A stretch of DNA of 64,000 nt from Pelomonas sp. Root1217. Its GTDB lineage: Bacteria; Pseudomonadota; Gammaproteobacteria; Burkholderiales; Burkholderiaceae_C. The notes beneath the pieces are model-generated. The model was not told the origin of the DNA, made no database searches, and was given only the letters and a program-made list of their open reading frames with translations. Below are positions 8,937 through 21,131 of this stretch, one piece after another (position 1 is the first letter of the stretch; the number at the start of each line of letters is the position of its first letter). The stretch is from assembly GCF_001425705.1 (NCBI RefSeq), contig NZ_LMDC01000023.1:597079-661078 (forward strand), written 5' to 3'. Both the position numbers and the translations under genes were made by a program.

Positions 8937-9635
8937 TTACTTCAGCCTTTGTGCCCAGTAGACCAGCACCTCGGTGCGCGGCTCGATGTCGGTCGAGCTG
9001 TAGGTGTAGGTCGGCACGACGTTGATCGCGTCCAGCGTGTTCAGGCCGGAGATGATGCGGCCGAAGACGGCATAGCCCGGGTTGGCCGCGCTCTGGTAGT
9101 CCAGGCTGGTGTTGTCCTGCACATTGAAGAAGAACTGGCTGGTCGCCGAGTCGGCGTCGCTGCGGCGGGCCATGGCGATGGTGCCGCGCAGGTTGGACAG
9201 GTCGTTGTTGCTTTCCAGCTTGATCGGCGCAAAGAGCGGCGTCTTGGTCACCATGCCGCTCGTGTAGCCACCACCCTGGACGACGAAGTCACGGTCGACA
9301 CGGTGGATCAGCGTGCTCGTGTAAAAGCCCGCCGAGACGTATTTGTAGAAATTGGCGACCGTCTGCGGCGCGTAGGTGTCGTAAAGCTCAACGACGATCT
9401 CGCCGCTGCTGGTCAGCATGCAGACCGTGCCCCATTGGCTCGCCGCCGATGCGGCCAGGCCTGCGGGGCTGCATGACTGCGTGGGTGGATTCGGATTGGG
9501 ATTGGGGCGCGGATATTGGGTGCCGCCCCCACCGCCGCCTCCGCCTCCGCCTCCGCCGCCCACTTCGATCTCGACACCCCCGCCGCAGGCGGACAGGGCG
9601 GTGACGAGCAACAGAGCGGCGAGACGTTTGAACAT
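8937..9635 (-). CDS. Cyclophilin-type peptidyl-prolyl isomerase lipoprotein (poly-Gly linker)
   Basis: A 232-residue lipoprotein: lipobox ALSAC (Cys17), a linker with an unbroken run of 13 glycines, a Pro/Asn-rich stretch, then a cyclophilin domain. The domain shows VANFYKYVSAGFYTSTLIHR, FVVQGGG, GTIAMARRSDADSATSQFFF and PGYAVFGRI, the bacterial PpiA/PpiB-type core. Cyclophilins speed proline cis-trans isomerisation during folding; this one would sit on the periplasmic face of a membrane. It follows a second cyclophilin lipoprotein gene by 75 bp. The glycine run is coded by a GGC/GGA repeat near 9530-9565 that may vary in length by slippage. Confidence 0.92.
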   Translation of the reverse strand: MFKRLAALLLVTALSACGGGVEIEVGGGGGGGGGGGGGTQYPRPNPNPNPPTQSCSPAGLAASAASQWGTVCMLTSSGEIVVELYDTYAPQTVANFYKYVSAGFYTSTLIHRVDRDFVVQGGGYTSGMVTKTPLFAPIKLESNNDLSNLRGTIAMARRSDADSATSQFFFNVQDNTSLDYQSAANPGYAVFGRIISGLNTLDAINVVPTYTYSSTDIEPRTEVLVYWAQRLK

Positions 9636-9710
9636 GGCAGGACACCCGCGAGGTGAAGGGGCCTGCCTAACGAAGCGGCCCGCTGCCTGGACGACAGCGG
9701 ACGCAGCTTG

Positions 9711-10349
9711 TTACGGAATCACCTTGGCATCGGTGATCGTGATGTCGACGAGCGGCACGTCCGAGGCATTGGTGTTGACCGCCCGGATCTTGTCGACGAT
9801 GTCCATGCCGGCCGTCACCTGGCCGAACACGGCATAGCCAGGATTGGCTGCGTTGACGTAGTTCAGGCTCGCGTTGTCCACGGTGTTGATGTAGAACTGG
9901 CTGGTGGCGCTGTCAGGCACCGAGGTGCGGGCCATGGCCAGGGTGCCACGCACGTTGGACAGGCCGTTGCGGCTTTCCAGTGCAATGGGGGCATAGGTCG
10001 GCGTCTTGTCCAGCAGGCCGTCCGGCCCGCGCGTGACACCGCCGCCCTGGATGACGAAATCCCTGATGACGCGGTGGAAGACCGTGCCCTTGTAGAAGCC
10101 GTCGTTCACATACTTCAGGAAGTTGTCCACGCTGAGGGGGGCGTGGTTGTGGTCCAGGCCCAGCTCGATGTCGCCCATGGAAGTCGTGATCTTGACCTTG
10201 TGGGTGACGGTCAGGGTGACCGGCGCCGGCGGCGGGGTGACAGGGTCCCCGCTGCTGCCGCCACCGCCGCCGCAGGCGGCCAGGGTCAGCACAAGGGAAG
10301 TGGCGGCCAGGGCCAGCAGCGGGCGGCGGCGCAGTCGAATCTTTGTCAT
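9711..10349 (-). CDS. Cyclophilin-type peptidyl-prolyl isomerase lipoprotein
   Basis: A 212-residue lipoprotein with lipobox LTLAAC, a short Gly/Ser/Pro linker and a cyclophilin domain (VDNFLKYVNDGFYKGTVFHR, FVIQGGG, GTLAMARTSVPDSATSQFYI, PGYAVFGQV). The ATG at 10349 lies one base after the panC stop codon, so translation is probably coupled to panC. A TTG 12 bases further upstream could also start it, overlapping panC. The enzyme helps fold exported proteins. It is a clear paralogue of the next gene downstream, consistent with an old tandem duplication. Confidence 0.92.
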   Translation of the reverse strand: MTKIRLRRRPLLALAATSLVLTLAACGGGGGSSGDPVTPPPAPVTLTVTHKVKITTSMGDIELGLDHNHAPLSVDNFLKYVNDGFYKGTVFHRVIRDFVIQGGGVTRGPDGLLDKTPTYAPIALESRNGLSNVRGTLAMARTSVPDSATSQFYINTVDNASLNYVNAANPGYAVFGQVTAGMDIVDKIRAVNTNASDVPLVDITITDAKVIP

Positions 10350-10350
10350 T

Positions 10351-11597
<1,247 letters not shown>

Positions 11598-11604
11598 GAG
11601 CTGT

Positions 11605-12411
11605 TCAGAATCCGTGCACGTCGTTGACAGGGAAGGTCTTGGCCTTCACCTCGTCCACATAGCCCTTTACAGCGGCCAGTACCGAGTCCTTGCCGGCCAT
11701 GAAGTCCTTGACGAAGCGCGGCTTCCTGCCCGGCGTGATGTTGAGCATGTCATGCAACACCAGCACCTGGCCCGAAGTGCCCACACCCGCGCCGATGCCG
11801 ATGACGGGCACCGGGGACTCGGCGGTGATCTCGGCAGCCAGGGTGGCCGGCACCATCTCGTACAGCAGCATGGCCGCGCCCGCCTCCACCAGTTCCCGCG
11901 ACTCGCGCTTCATGCGTGCCGCGCCAGCCTCGTCGCGGCCCTGGACCTTGAAGCCGCCTAAAGCGTTCACCGTCTGCGGCGTGAAGCCCAGGTGAGCGCA
12001 GACCGGGATGCCGCGCTCGCTGATGAAGCGCACCGTCTCGGCCGTCCAGCCGCCGCCTTCGAGCTTGACCATGTGGGCGCCGGCTTTCACCAGCGCAGCG
12101 GCGCTCTTCCAGGCCTCCTCCTTGCTGACGTGATAGCTGTCAAAGGGCAGGTCGGCAATGATCCACGCCCACTTGTGGCCACGCGACACGCAGAAGGTGT
12201 GATAGACCATGTCCTCCAGGCTGACCGGCGCCGTCGAGCCGCGGCCCTGCAGCACGTTGCCCAGGGAGTCGCCGATCAGCAGGATGTCAACGCCGGCTTC
12301 ATCGAGCAAGCTGGCGAAGGCCGCGTCGTAGCAGGTCAGCATGGCGATCTTCTCGCCGCTGGCATGCATCTGCGCCAGGCGCGGCAGGGTCATGGGCTTG
12401 CGGTCAATCAT
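11605..12411 (-). CDS. panB: 3-methyl-2-oxobutanoate hydroxymethyltransferase PanB
   Basis: PanB transfers a hydroxymethyl group from methylene-tetrahydrofolate to 2-oxoisovalerate, making ketopantoate. The 268 residues include [47 protein letters not shown] and [20 protein letters not shown], all family hallmarks. The ATG at 12411 has GAGAGG five bases upstream; a GTG six bases earlier is an alternative. It is the first gene of the operon continuing through the WapI-like gene, panC and a cyclophilin gene. Confidence 0.97.
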   Translation of the reverse strand: MIDRKPMTLPRLAQMHASGEKIAMLTCYDAAFASLLDEAGVDILLIGDSLGNVLQGRGSTAPVSLEDMVYHTFCVSRGHKWAWIIADLPFDSYHVSKEEAWKSAAALVKAGAHMVKLEGGGWTAETVRFISERGIPVCAHLGFTPQTVNALGGFKVQGRDEAGAARMKRESRELVEAGAAMLLYEMVPATLAAEITAESPVPVIGIGAGVGTSGQVLVLHDMLNITPGRKPRFVKDFMAGKDSVLAAVKGYVDEVKAKTFPVNDVHGF

Positions 12412-12712
12412 GGCCACCTCTCAGTGAAAACCCTGGGGCCACCCCCGAGGCGGCCGCAGTGTAGCGTTCGGGCCTTGCTCCGGTGGCTGAGCATGGTCGA
12501 GGGACTGGCGAGGCTGGCCGCTGGGTAGGCGCGACGACGAATGTGGGCTTGTGCCCACGAGGCGGAGCAACACCCCCAGCGGCTCGAAGCGCCAGACCAG
12601 CGGCCATGCACCGTTTCGGATCGGAGTGGTGAGCGCCGACAAAGACATGAGGTTTTGATGTGACAAGCATTTCGAGCAATGGCGAGCGGTCAGCTGCCGG
12701 GGCAAGGCCTGT
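12412..12712. other. Divergent intergenic region, panB / oxyR
   Basis: About 300 bp between two divergent genes with no convincing open frame. It contains a perfect hairpin GTGGGC-TTGT-GCCCAC near 12543-12558. The last 80 bases before oxyR are richer in A/T and probably carry its promoter. I could not pick clear -35/-10 boxes or an OxyR site. Confidence 0.5.
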
Positions 12713-13636
12713 ATGACCCTCACAGAGTTGCGCTACATCGTCGCCGTCGCCCGCGAGCGGCATTTCGGCCGTGCGGCCGAGGCCTGCCACGTGTCGCAGC
12801 CGACGCTGTCGGTGGCCATCAAGAAGCTCGAAGAAGAGCTGGACCTGAAGATCTTCGAGCGCGGCGGCAGCGAGGTGTCGGTCACGCTGCTGGGCGACGA
12901 GATCGTGCGCCAGGCGCAGTCGGTGCTGGACCAGGCCGGCGCCATCAAGGAGATCGCCAAGCGCGGCAAGGACCCGCTGGCCGGCGCGCTGCGCCTCGGG
13001 ATCATCTACACCATCGGCCCCTATCTGCTGCCGGAGCTGGTCAAGCACACCATCGAGCTCTACCCGCAGATGCCGTTGATGCTGCAGGAGAACTTCACGG
13101 TGAAGCTGCTGGAGATGCTGCGCACCGGCGAGCTGGACTGCGCCATCATGGCCGAGCCCTTCCCCGAGGCGGGCCTGGCCACTGCCCAGCTCTATGACGA
13201 GCCCTTTGTCGTCGCGCTGCCGGCCGTGCACCCGTTGGCCACGCGCGAGGCCATCAGCGCCGAGGAGCTCAAGCGCGAGACCATGCTGCTGCTGGGCACC
13301 GGCCACTGTTTTCGCGACCACGTGCTGGAGGTCTGCCCCGAGTTCGCGCGCTTCTCCAGCGATGCCGAGGGCATACGGCGCAGCTTCGAGGGCTCGTCGC
13401 TGGAGACGATCAAGCACATGGTGGCCTCGGGCATGGGCGTGACCGTCGTGCCCGCACTCAGCGTGCCGCGCGAACCGAGCCGGCACCTGCGCTTCGTGCC
13501 CTTCAGCGAGCCCATCCCGACGCGGCGGGTCGTGCTCGCCTGGCGGCGCAGCTTCACGCGCTACGAGGCCATCGCGGCGCTGCGCAATGCCATCTACGCC
13601 TGCCAGCTGGACGGCGTGACCCGGCTGTCGCAGTGA
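12713..13636 (+). CDS. oxyR: Hydrogen-peroxide sensor regulator OxyR (LysR family)
   Basis: A 307-residue LysR-type regulator. The N-terminal winged helix-turn-helix (HFGRAAEACHVSQPTLSVAI) is followed by the effector domain. The two redox cysteines fall at 199 and 208 in GHCFRDHVLEVC, the same numbering and spacing as E. coli OxyR, so peroxide sensing by a disulfide is expected. It activates catalase, Dps and related genes in other bacteria; katG and dps lie 4-7 kb downstream on the same strand. The start is the ATG at the usual LysR N-terminus (MTLTELRYIV). Confidence 0.95.
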   Translation: MTLTELRYIVAVARERHFGRAAEACHVSQPTLSVAIKKLEEELDLKIFERGGSEVSVTLLGDEIVRQAQSVLDQAGAIKEIAKRGKDPLAGALRLGIIYTIGPYLLPELVKHTIELYPQMPLMLQENFTVKLLEMLRTGELDCAIMAEPFPEAGLATAQLYDEPFVVALPAVHPLATREAISAEELKRETMLLLGTGHCFRDHVLEVCPEFARFSSDAEGIRRSFEGSSLETIKHMVASGMGVTVVPALSVPREPSRHLRFVPFSEPIPTRRVVLAWRRSFTRYEAIAALRNAIYACQLDGVTRLSQ

Positions 13637-13704
13637 CGGCCTGAAACAGGCATGCTGCGCCGCACAATGTTCTACTGCGCATCATCTTCACATCGGCCTT
13701 CACC

Positions 13705-14424
13705 ATGAGCACCCTTCCCGTTGACGCCACGGCCGGCGCCATCCATTTCGTTGGCGGTGAAAAGGGCGGCGTCGGCAAGTCGCTGCTGTCGCGCCTGATG
13801 GCGCAGTACATGATCGACCGCGGCATCCCCTTCACCGGCTTCGACACCGACCGCTCCCACGGCGCGCTGCTGCGCTTTTATGCCGACTACGCCTCACCGG
13901 CCCTGGTGGACAACTTCGCGGCGCTGGACACCATCGTCGAGAGCGCCCTGGCCGAGCCGGGCCGGCGCGTGCTGGTGGACCTGGCCGCGCAGACGCACGA
14001 GCCGCTGGCGCGCTGGATGGATGAATCCGGCGTGCTGGAGCTGGCGGCCGAGGCCGGCGTGGCCGTGCACTACTGGCATGTGATGGACGCCGGGCGCGAC
14101 TCGGTGGACCTGCTGGCCCGCCTGCTCGACCGCTTCGGTGACCGGCTGCGCTATGTGCTGGTGCTCAACCAGTTGCGCGGTGACGACTTCTCTCAGTTGG
14201 AGCGCTCCGGCCAACTCGCCCGTGCGCAGGCCCTTGGCGCCCGCACCATGCCGCTCAAGCATCTGCAGGACGCGGTGCTGCGCAAGATCGATGCGGCAAA
14301 CGCGAGCTTCTGGTCGGCCCGCAACGCGCCCAGCGGCGAAGGGGCCAAGCTCGGCCTGCTGGAGCGCCAGCGCCTGCGCGTGTGGCTGGCGCTGGTGGAG
14401 AGCGAGCTGGCGCGACTGCTGTAG
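13705..14424 (+). CDS. ParA/MinD-like P-loop ATPase
   Basis: A 239-residue SIMIBI-class ATPase. The deviant Walker A EKGGVGKS lies near residue 25, and FDTDRSHGALL and RVLVDLAAQT give the Walker A' / Walker B regions. There is no helix-turn-helix domain and no ParB partner nearby, so chromosome partition is unlikely; related orphan ATPases occur in mobilisation loci and as cargo-positioning proteins. It lies 68 bp after oxyR on the same strand. Role unknown. Confidence 0.8.
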   Translation: MSTLPVDATAGAIHFVGGEKGGVGKSLLSRLMAQYMIDRGIPFTGFDTDRSHGALLRFYADYASPALVDNFAALDTIVESALAEPGRRVLVDLAAQTHEPLARWMDESGVLELAAEAGVAVHYWHVMDAGRDSVDLLARLLDRFGDRLRYVLVLNQLRGDDFSQLERSGQLARAQALGARTMPLKHLQDAVLRKIDAANASFWSARNAPSGEGAKLGLLERQRLRVWLALVESELARLL

Positions 14425-14444
14425 CGCTCATCAAAAATAGTGAC

Positions 14445-14510
14445 GACGCGCTTCGCCGCGTCACAGAGCATGGCGCCCTTCGCCGCAAAGACGGCTTTGC
14501 CAGGGGCGCC
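14445..14510 (+). promoter_or_regulatory. Two hairpins in the leader of the large lipoprotein gene
   Basis: The 89-bp gap holds two back-to-back inverted repeats. The first is GACGCG / CGCGTC (14445-14462, 6-nt loop). The second has an outer stem GGCGCCC / GGGCGCC (14472-14510) enclosing a perfect inner stem GCAAAG-ACGG-CTTTGC (14485-14500). The second ends three bases before the start codon and would mask the ribosome site. They may terminate the ATPase transcript or control translation. No T-run follows. Confidence 0.4.
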
Positions 14511-14513
14511 ACC

Positions 14514-17330
14514 ATGATCACAACCACCACGATGCGCCGCTGCCCGGCGCCTGTTCTGCTCTGCACACTGCTGGCCAGCGCCGCGCTGTTGAGCGCCTGC
14601 GGCGGCGGCGGCGAAACCCCCGCGCCGGTGCCAGCACCGCCGCCGCCAGCGCCCGCCACGGTGGCCATCACCGGCAAGGCCGTCGACGGCGCGCTGTCCG
14701 GCGCCACCGCCTGTTACGACCTGAACGACAACGGTGCCTGCGACACCGGTGAGCCGGCCTCGACGGCCACCGGCGCAGACGGCGCCTTCACGCTGGCGGT
14801 CGCGCCCACCGAGGCCGGCAAGCACCGCATCGTCGTGCAGGTGCCGGCCACGGCGGTCGATGCCGACACCGGCGCCACCGTCGGCACGGCCTACACGCTG
14901 CAGGCCCCGGCCAGCGGCACGAGTTCGGCGCACAACGTCTTCGTCAGCCCGCTGACCACCCTTGTGCAGGGCCATGTGGACGCCGCCGGCGTCAGCCTCG
15001 CCGACGCAACCGCCCTCGTGCAAGCCCAGGCCGGCCTGGCCGTGTCGCCGCTGGCCGACTTCACGGCCGCGAGCAATGCCGACAACAAGCAGGCAGGCCT
15101 CGTCGCCCGCCTCGTGCAGGCAACGGCGCTGGCCCAGGCGGACGCGCTCAAAGGCGTGGCTGGCCAAGCCGACCTCAGTGGCGGCACGATCACGGCGGCC
15201 GAGGTGCAGAAGCAGGTCGCAAGTGCGGTGGTCGGCGCCTTGCCGGCGATCGCCGGCAAGGCGGCCGAATCGACGGTCACTGCGGCCAGCGGCGCGGCGC
15301 TGACGACGGCCATCACTGAAGCCGCCCAGGCTGTCGTCGCCCAGGCCGGCTTCACGGCGGAGGAAGCGAAGGCGGCCATTGGTGTCGCCAAGCTGCCGGC
15401 CGAACCCGCGGTGACGACGGCCGTCGCCACGGGCCAGCTGACCGCCCTGCGCTACAGCGACGCCAACAACTGGTTCCTGCGCAGCCTGCAGGCCAGCGCG
15501 GCCGACAACACACCCGACGCGGCAAGCCTCACCCGCTACGCGTCCGTCTACATGCTCAGCCAGGGCAGCGCCTACACGGCGGCCGGCACGACGCAGGCCT
15601 GGGCCAACGGCAGCAGCTACGCGCGCAGCGGCGACCTGCATTGGAACGGCAGTGCCTGGGTCGCCTGCAAGCTGGGTGACCGCAATACTGCCACCTTGCG
15701 CGACGCCAAAGGCCGCCTGACCTACAACTACTGCGACGGCATGGAGAAGGGCCGCAGCTGGCGCAGCGCCGTGGACGTGGCGGGACAAGGCATCGCCAGC
15801 GTCTTCACCGGCCAGATCCGCAACTATCCCGGCGGCAGCAACGGCGTGGCCTATGCCAATTGGGGGCCGGCCAACCTGGCCACCTTCGGCAACGCCAGCT
15901 TCCCAAGCGGTGCCAAGCTGCTCTATCAGACCAACAGCGTCCTCGACACCGCTGTGGCCTACGACGTGCAGGACAGCGCGGTAGTGACCGCCTACGCCGC
16001 GGCCGTGGCCGCCGGCGGCGACGTGCGCGCCAATGCCGGCCTTGCCTGCGGTGGCACATTGGCGGCAACGACAATCACGACGCTGGAAGACCTCGTGGCC
16101 CACAACCCTGGCAAGCCCTGCGTCTTCGCCAAGTCCACCAGCGGCGGCGACGTCAGCCTGGACCCCAACGAGTGGTGGAGCAACTCGACGGCCAGCCTCG
16201 CCGTACTGGCCAATGCCATGGCGCGGCCGGCCGGTACCGGCAGCTGGTACAGCACCGATCTGCGCCTGCGCGTGGCCTTCACCGGCGGCGGCAGCACGGC
16301 GACGAGCTACTACCGCTGCCTGAGCCGCGCCAGCAATGGCAGCGCACGCAACTGCAGCCTGCTGGGCACCGGCAGCTACAGCATCAAGACCCTGGGCGAC
16401 GCTCGCGTGATGACCTTCAGCGGCCTGCCTGCGCTGATGCAGCAAGCCGGCTACAGCCGCGTCTTCATCGAGCGCGGCGGCAAGGTCTATCACGGTTACC
16501 AGAACGCGATCGGCGGCAGCAGCAGCCTGCTGCGCCTGAACCTAGAGGCCGCCAATGCCGTGCTCGCCGCCCTTCCCGGCATGCCGGTGATCGTCCCGAC
16601 GACACGCCATGCCGATCTCAGCGCCGCCAGCCAGGCCGCGCTCACGACGGCCAAGGGCGTCTGGCTGGCAACGGACGGCGATGACCTCGCGATGCTGCGC
16701 ATTGGCGATGGCGGCCGCTATCTGTACGGCCAGGCCACGCCGGCAACGGGCGGCTCCCAGACCGGCCACGAACTCGGCTGGCTGGACTACGACGCCGCCA
16801 GCCAGACCTTCCACGGCCTTGTCGAGAGCAATTCGGCCGGCGAGGGCGCCGAGTTGCGCCGCAGCGCTGCCGAGCAGGCCAGCGAGAAGCTGACCATCAC
16901 GGCCAGCCAGCTCAGCAGCAGCCTGGGCACCGTGTTCACTCGCGTGCCGAACGACCCTGCCGGCCTCGTCGGGCTGTGGGCCGCGGGCTCGGCCAGCGAC
17001 CTCAATACCCAGCATCTGCTCTTCCTGCCCAGCGGCAAGGTCATGTTGATCGACCCCTGGGGAGACACCTCGGGCGGCGTCTGCACAACACAGCGCCAGG
17101 GTCCCATGGGCGGCGAGTACGCCAGCTACAGCTGGAATGCCGCGACTGGCGCGCTGCAGATCTCTGCCAGGCTGTTCGACACCGATGGCTGCGCCGGCTT
17201 CTTCGACAGCAGCCCCGGCGGCCAGGGTTCGCTGCTGGACTATGTGCTCAAGCTGTCCGCCGACGGCAAGACGGCCACCGTCGCCACTTCGGAAGGCGAC
17301 CTGACGCTCTATCGGATCGCTCCGCAGTGA
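14514..17330 (+). CDS. Very large lipoprotein, 938 aa, function unknown
   Basis: A signal peptide with lipobox LLSAC, then Gly4 and a Pro/Ala linker. Residues about 55-140 resemble a carboxypeptidase-regulatory or Cna-B-like beta-sandwich (AVDGALSGATACYDLNDNG, followed by TGADGAFTL). Next is an Ala-rich, probably helical region (about 150-330). A long C-terminal part has repeated small-sandwich segments (GDGGRYLYGQATPATGG, LFLPSGKVMLIDPWGD) and scattered cysteines that could form disulfides. It is expected on the outer membrane. I do not recognise a named family. The ATG at 14514 was chosen because it precedes the signal peptide. Confidence 0.75.
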   Translation: MITTTTMRRCPAPVLLCTLLASAALLSACGGGGETPAPVPAPPPPAPATVAITGKAVDGALSGATACYDLNDNGACDTGEPASTATGADGAFTLAVAPTEAGKHRIVVQVPATAVDADTGATVGTAYTLQAPASGTSSAHNVFVSPLTTLVQGHVDAAGVSLADATALVQAQAGLAVSPLADFTAASNADNKQAGLVARLVQATALAQADALKGVAGQADLSGGTITAAEVQKQVASAVVGALPAIAGKAAESTVTAASGAALTTAITEAAQAVVAQAGFTAEEAKAAIGVAKLPAEPAVTTAVATGQLTALRYSDANNWFLRSLQASAADNTPDAASLTRYASVYMLSQGSAYTAAGTTQAWANGSSYARSGDLHWNGSAWVACKLGDRNTATLRDAKGRLTYNYCDGMEKGRSWRSAVDVAGQGIASVFTGQIRNYPGGSNGVAYANWGPANLATFGNASFPSGAKLLYQTNSVLDTAVAYDVQDSAVVTAYAAAVAAGGDVRANAGLACGGTLAATTITTLEDLVAHNPGKPCVFAKSTSGGDVSLDPNEWWSNSTASLAVLANAMARPAGTGSWYSTDLRLRVAFTGGGSTATSYYRCLSRASNGSARNCSLLGTGSYSIKTLGDARVMTFSGLPALMQQAGYSRVFIERGGKVYHGYQNAIGGSSSLLRLNLEAANAVLAALPGMPVIVPTTRHADLSAASQAALTTAKGVWLATDGDDLAMLRIGDGGRYLYGQATPATGGSQTGHELGWLDYDAASQTFHGLVESNSAGEGAELRRSAAEQASEKLTITASQLSSSLGTVFTRVPNDPAGLVGLWAAGSASDLNTQHLLFLPSGKVMLIDPWGDTSGGVCTTQRQGPMGGEYASYSWNAATGALQISARLFDTDGCAGFFDSSPGGQGSLLDYVLKLSADGKTATVATSEGDLTLYRIAPQ

Positions 17331-17409
17331 TGTCGCGTGCCGGAGCCATCGGGCTCTATTGACCGGGGCGCCCGATGATTTTGGCTATCGTTAGGTTTGA
17401 TCTATTTAA

Positions 17410-19665
<2,256 letters not shown>

Positions 19666-19667
19666 AG

Positions 19668-19950
19668 CCCCTCGTCCAAGGAGTACCCCGGCCGGTCTTG
19701 CAGACCGCGCTGCGGCAGGAGCCGCAGCCCTTCGGCAGGCTCATTGAGCCCACTGGGCTCAATGAGTCCGGCCTCAGCCCCCGCGGGGACGGCGATGCTT
19801 GCCGGATTGACCGGCAAGCACATCGCCCAAGGCGGGCCGGCTTGGTGAACTGAAGTCGGACACAAACAGTCCCTGCGGACTGTTTGTGCCTACGGAGGGC
19901 CATGAGTCTCTGGCTCATGGCAGGCCCGGCGCTCGTCCCGCAAGCTGACT
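19668..19950 (+). repeat. Hairpin-rich intergenic repeat, copy A1
   Basis: This fills the 358-bp katG-dps gap. It is a chain of perfect inverted repeats: CGGTCT-TGC-AGACCG (19693-19707), GCGGC-AGGA-GCCGC, a 13-bp stem at 19740-19766, CTTGCCGG-ATTGA-CCGGCAAG (19798-19818), a 12-bp stem at 19861-19888 and an 8-bp stem at 19899-19921. An inverted relative (copy A2) lies at 35475-35684. Copy A1 has about 75 extra bases carrying the last two stems. An open frame runs through it but is not a gene. Confidence 0.85.
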
Positions 19951-20023
19951 TGACAACTGCCTAGACGACCGCGGGCCAAGCGGAATCCGTTAGGCTCGCT
20001 CCAGTCCTGTTTTTGGAGCCCCC

Positions 20024-20518
20024 ATGGCCAAGAAATCCGCCGCCCCGTCCATCAGCATCGGCATCAGCGAGAAAGACCGCGCCGCGGTCGCCGCCGGCCT
20101 GTCCAAGCTGCTGGCCGAGACCTACACGCTCTACCTGACGACGCACAACTTCCACTGGAACGTCACGGGTCCGATGTTCAACAGTCTGCATGCGATGTTC
20201 ATGGCCCAGTACACCGAGCTGTGGAACGCCGTCGACCCCATCGCCGAGCGCATCCGCTCCCTGGGCTTCCCGGCGCCCGGCAGCTATGCCCAGTTCGCCA
20301 AACTCAGCGGCCTGCCCGACGCGCCCGCCACGCCGCCCAAGGCGATGAAGATGGTCGAAGTGCTGATGCAGGGCCACGAGGCCGTCGCCCGCACGGCGCG
20401 CGCCCTGTTCCCGCTGGTCGACAAGGCCAGTGACGAACCCAGCGCCGACCTGCTGACGCAACGCTTGACGATCCACGAGCAGACCGCATGGATGCTGCGC
20501 AGCCTGCTTGAAGAGTGA
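20024..20518 (+). CDS. dps: Dps-family DNA-binding ferritin-like protein
   Basis: A 164-residue four-helix Dps protein, which stores iron using peroxide and protects DNA. The inter-subunit ferroxidase residues are visible: His44 in [10 protein letters not shown], His56, and Asp71/Glu75 in DPIAERIR. The short Lys-containing N-terminus (MAKKSAAPS) could contact DNA. GGAG lies five bases before the start. It sits between katG and a DJ-1/PfpI gene and fits an OxyR-linked stress block. Confidence 0.95.
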   Translation: MAKKSAAPSISIGISEKDRAAVAAGLSKLLAETYTLYLTTHNFHWNVTGPMFNSLHAMFMAQYTELWNAVDPIAERIRSLGFPAPGSYAQFAKLSGLPDAPATPPKAMKMVEVLMQGHEAVARTARALFPLVDKASDEPSADLLTQRLTIHEQTAWMLRSLLEE

Positions 20519-20525
20519 GGCGCGC

Positions 20526-21131
20526 ATGAAGGTCGCCATCCTGACCTTTGACGGCTTCAACGAGCTCGACAGCTTCATCGCGCTGGGTCTGATCAACCGG
20601 CTGTACGCGCGCGGCTGGTCGGCTGCCATCACGAGCCCGAGCGCCCAGGTGACATCCATGAACGGCGTCACCGTCACGGCCCAGCAGCCGCTGGAGTTCG
20701 CCAATGAGGCCGACGTCGTGCTGTTCGGCAGCGGCATCCACACCCGCGCCATCGCCAACGACAGCGCGCTGCTGGACCGGCTGCAGCTCGACCCGCTGCG
20801 CCAGCTCATTGGCGGCCAGTGCTCCGGCACGCTGCTGATGGCCCGCCTGGGCCTGCTGGCCGACATGCCCGCCTGCACCGACACGACGACCAAGCCCTGG
20901 GTGGTCGAGGCCGGCGTGCGCGTCGTCGAGGAGCCCTTCCACGCCCGCGGCCCGATCGCGACGGCCGGCGGCTGCCTGGCCTCGCAATATCTGGCCACCT
21001 GGGTCATGGCCTCGCGTGCCGGGCTTGATGCCGCTCGCAGCGCCCTGCATTACGCCGCGCCGGTCGGCGAGAAGGACGCCTACGTCGAACGCCTGCTTGG
21101 CGTCGTCACACCTTTTCTGCCGCCGGCCTGA
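20526..21131 (+). CDS. DJ-1/PfpI-family protein
   Basis: A 201-residue class I glutamine-amidotransferase-like protein. The strand VAILTFDGFNELD and the nucleophile elbow GGQCSGTLL (Cys about 99) are typical of DJ-1/PfpI proteins, which include chaperones, glyoxalases and regulators. The acidic residue usually near the N-terminus (Glu in FNELD) is present. The ATG at 20526 has GAGG upstream and follows dps by 7 bp, so the two are probably co-transcribed. Its last 26 bp overlap the convergent desaturase gene. Confidence 0.88.
   Translation: MKVAILTFDGFNELDSFIALGLINRLYARGWSAAITSPSAQVTSMNGVTVTAQQPLEFANEADVVLFGSGIHTRAIANDSALLDRLQLDPLRQLIGGQCSGTLLMARLGLLADMPACTDTTTKPWVVEAGVRVVEEPFHARGPIATAGGCLASQYLATWVMASRAGLDAARSALHYAAPVGEKDAYVERLLGVVTPFLPPA

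Noticed and set aside
14193-16493. A 766-codon minus-strand open frame
   Set aside because: Antisense to the large lipoprotein gene, which has a signal peptide and a plausible start; composition of the antisense product is unlike a protein.
17374-17405. Possible OxyR site upstream of katG (GATG-N7-CTAT and TTAG-N7-CTAT)
   Set aside because: Two half-like dyads resemble ATAG-N7-CTAT but are 17 bases apart where 22 is expected, so the four-part OxyR pattern is not met.
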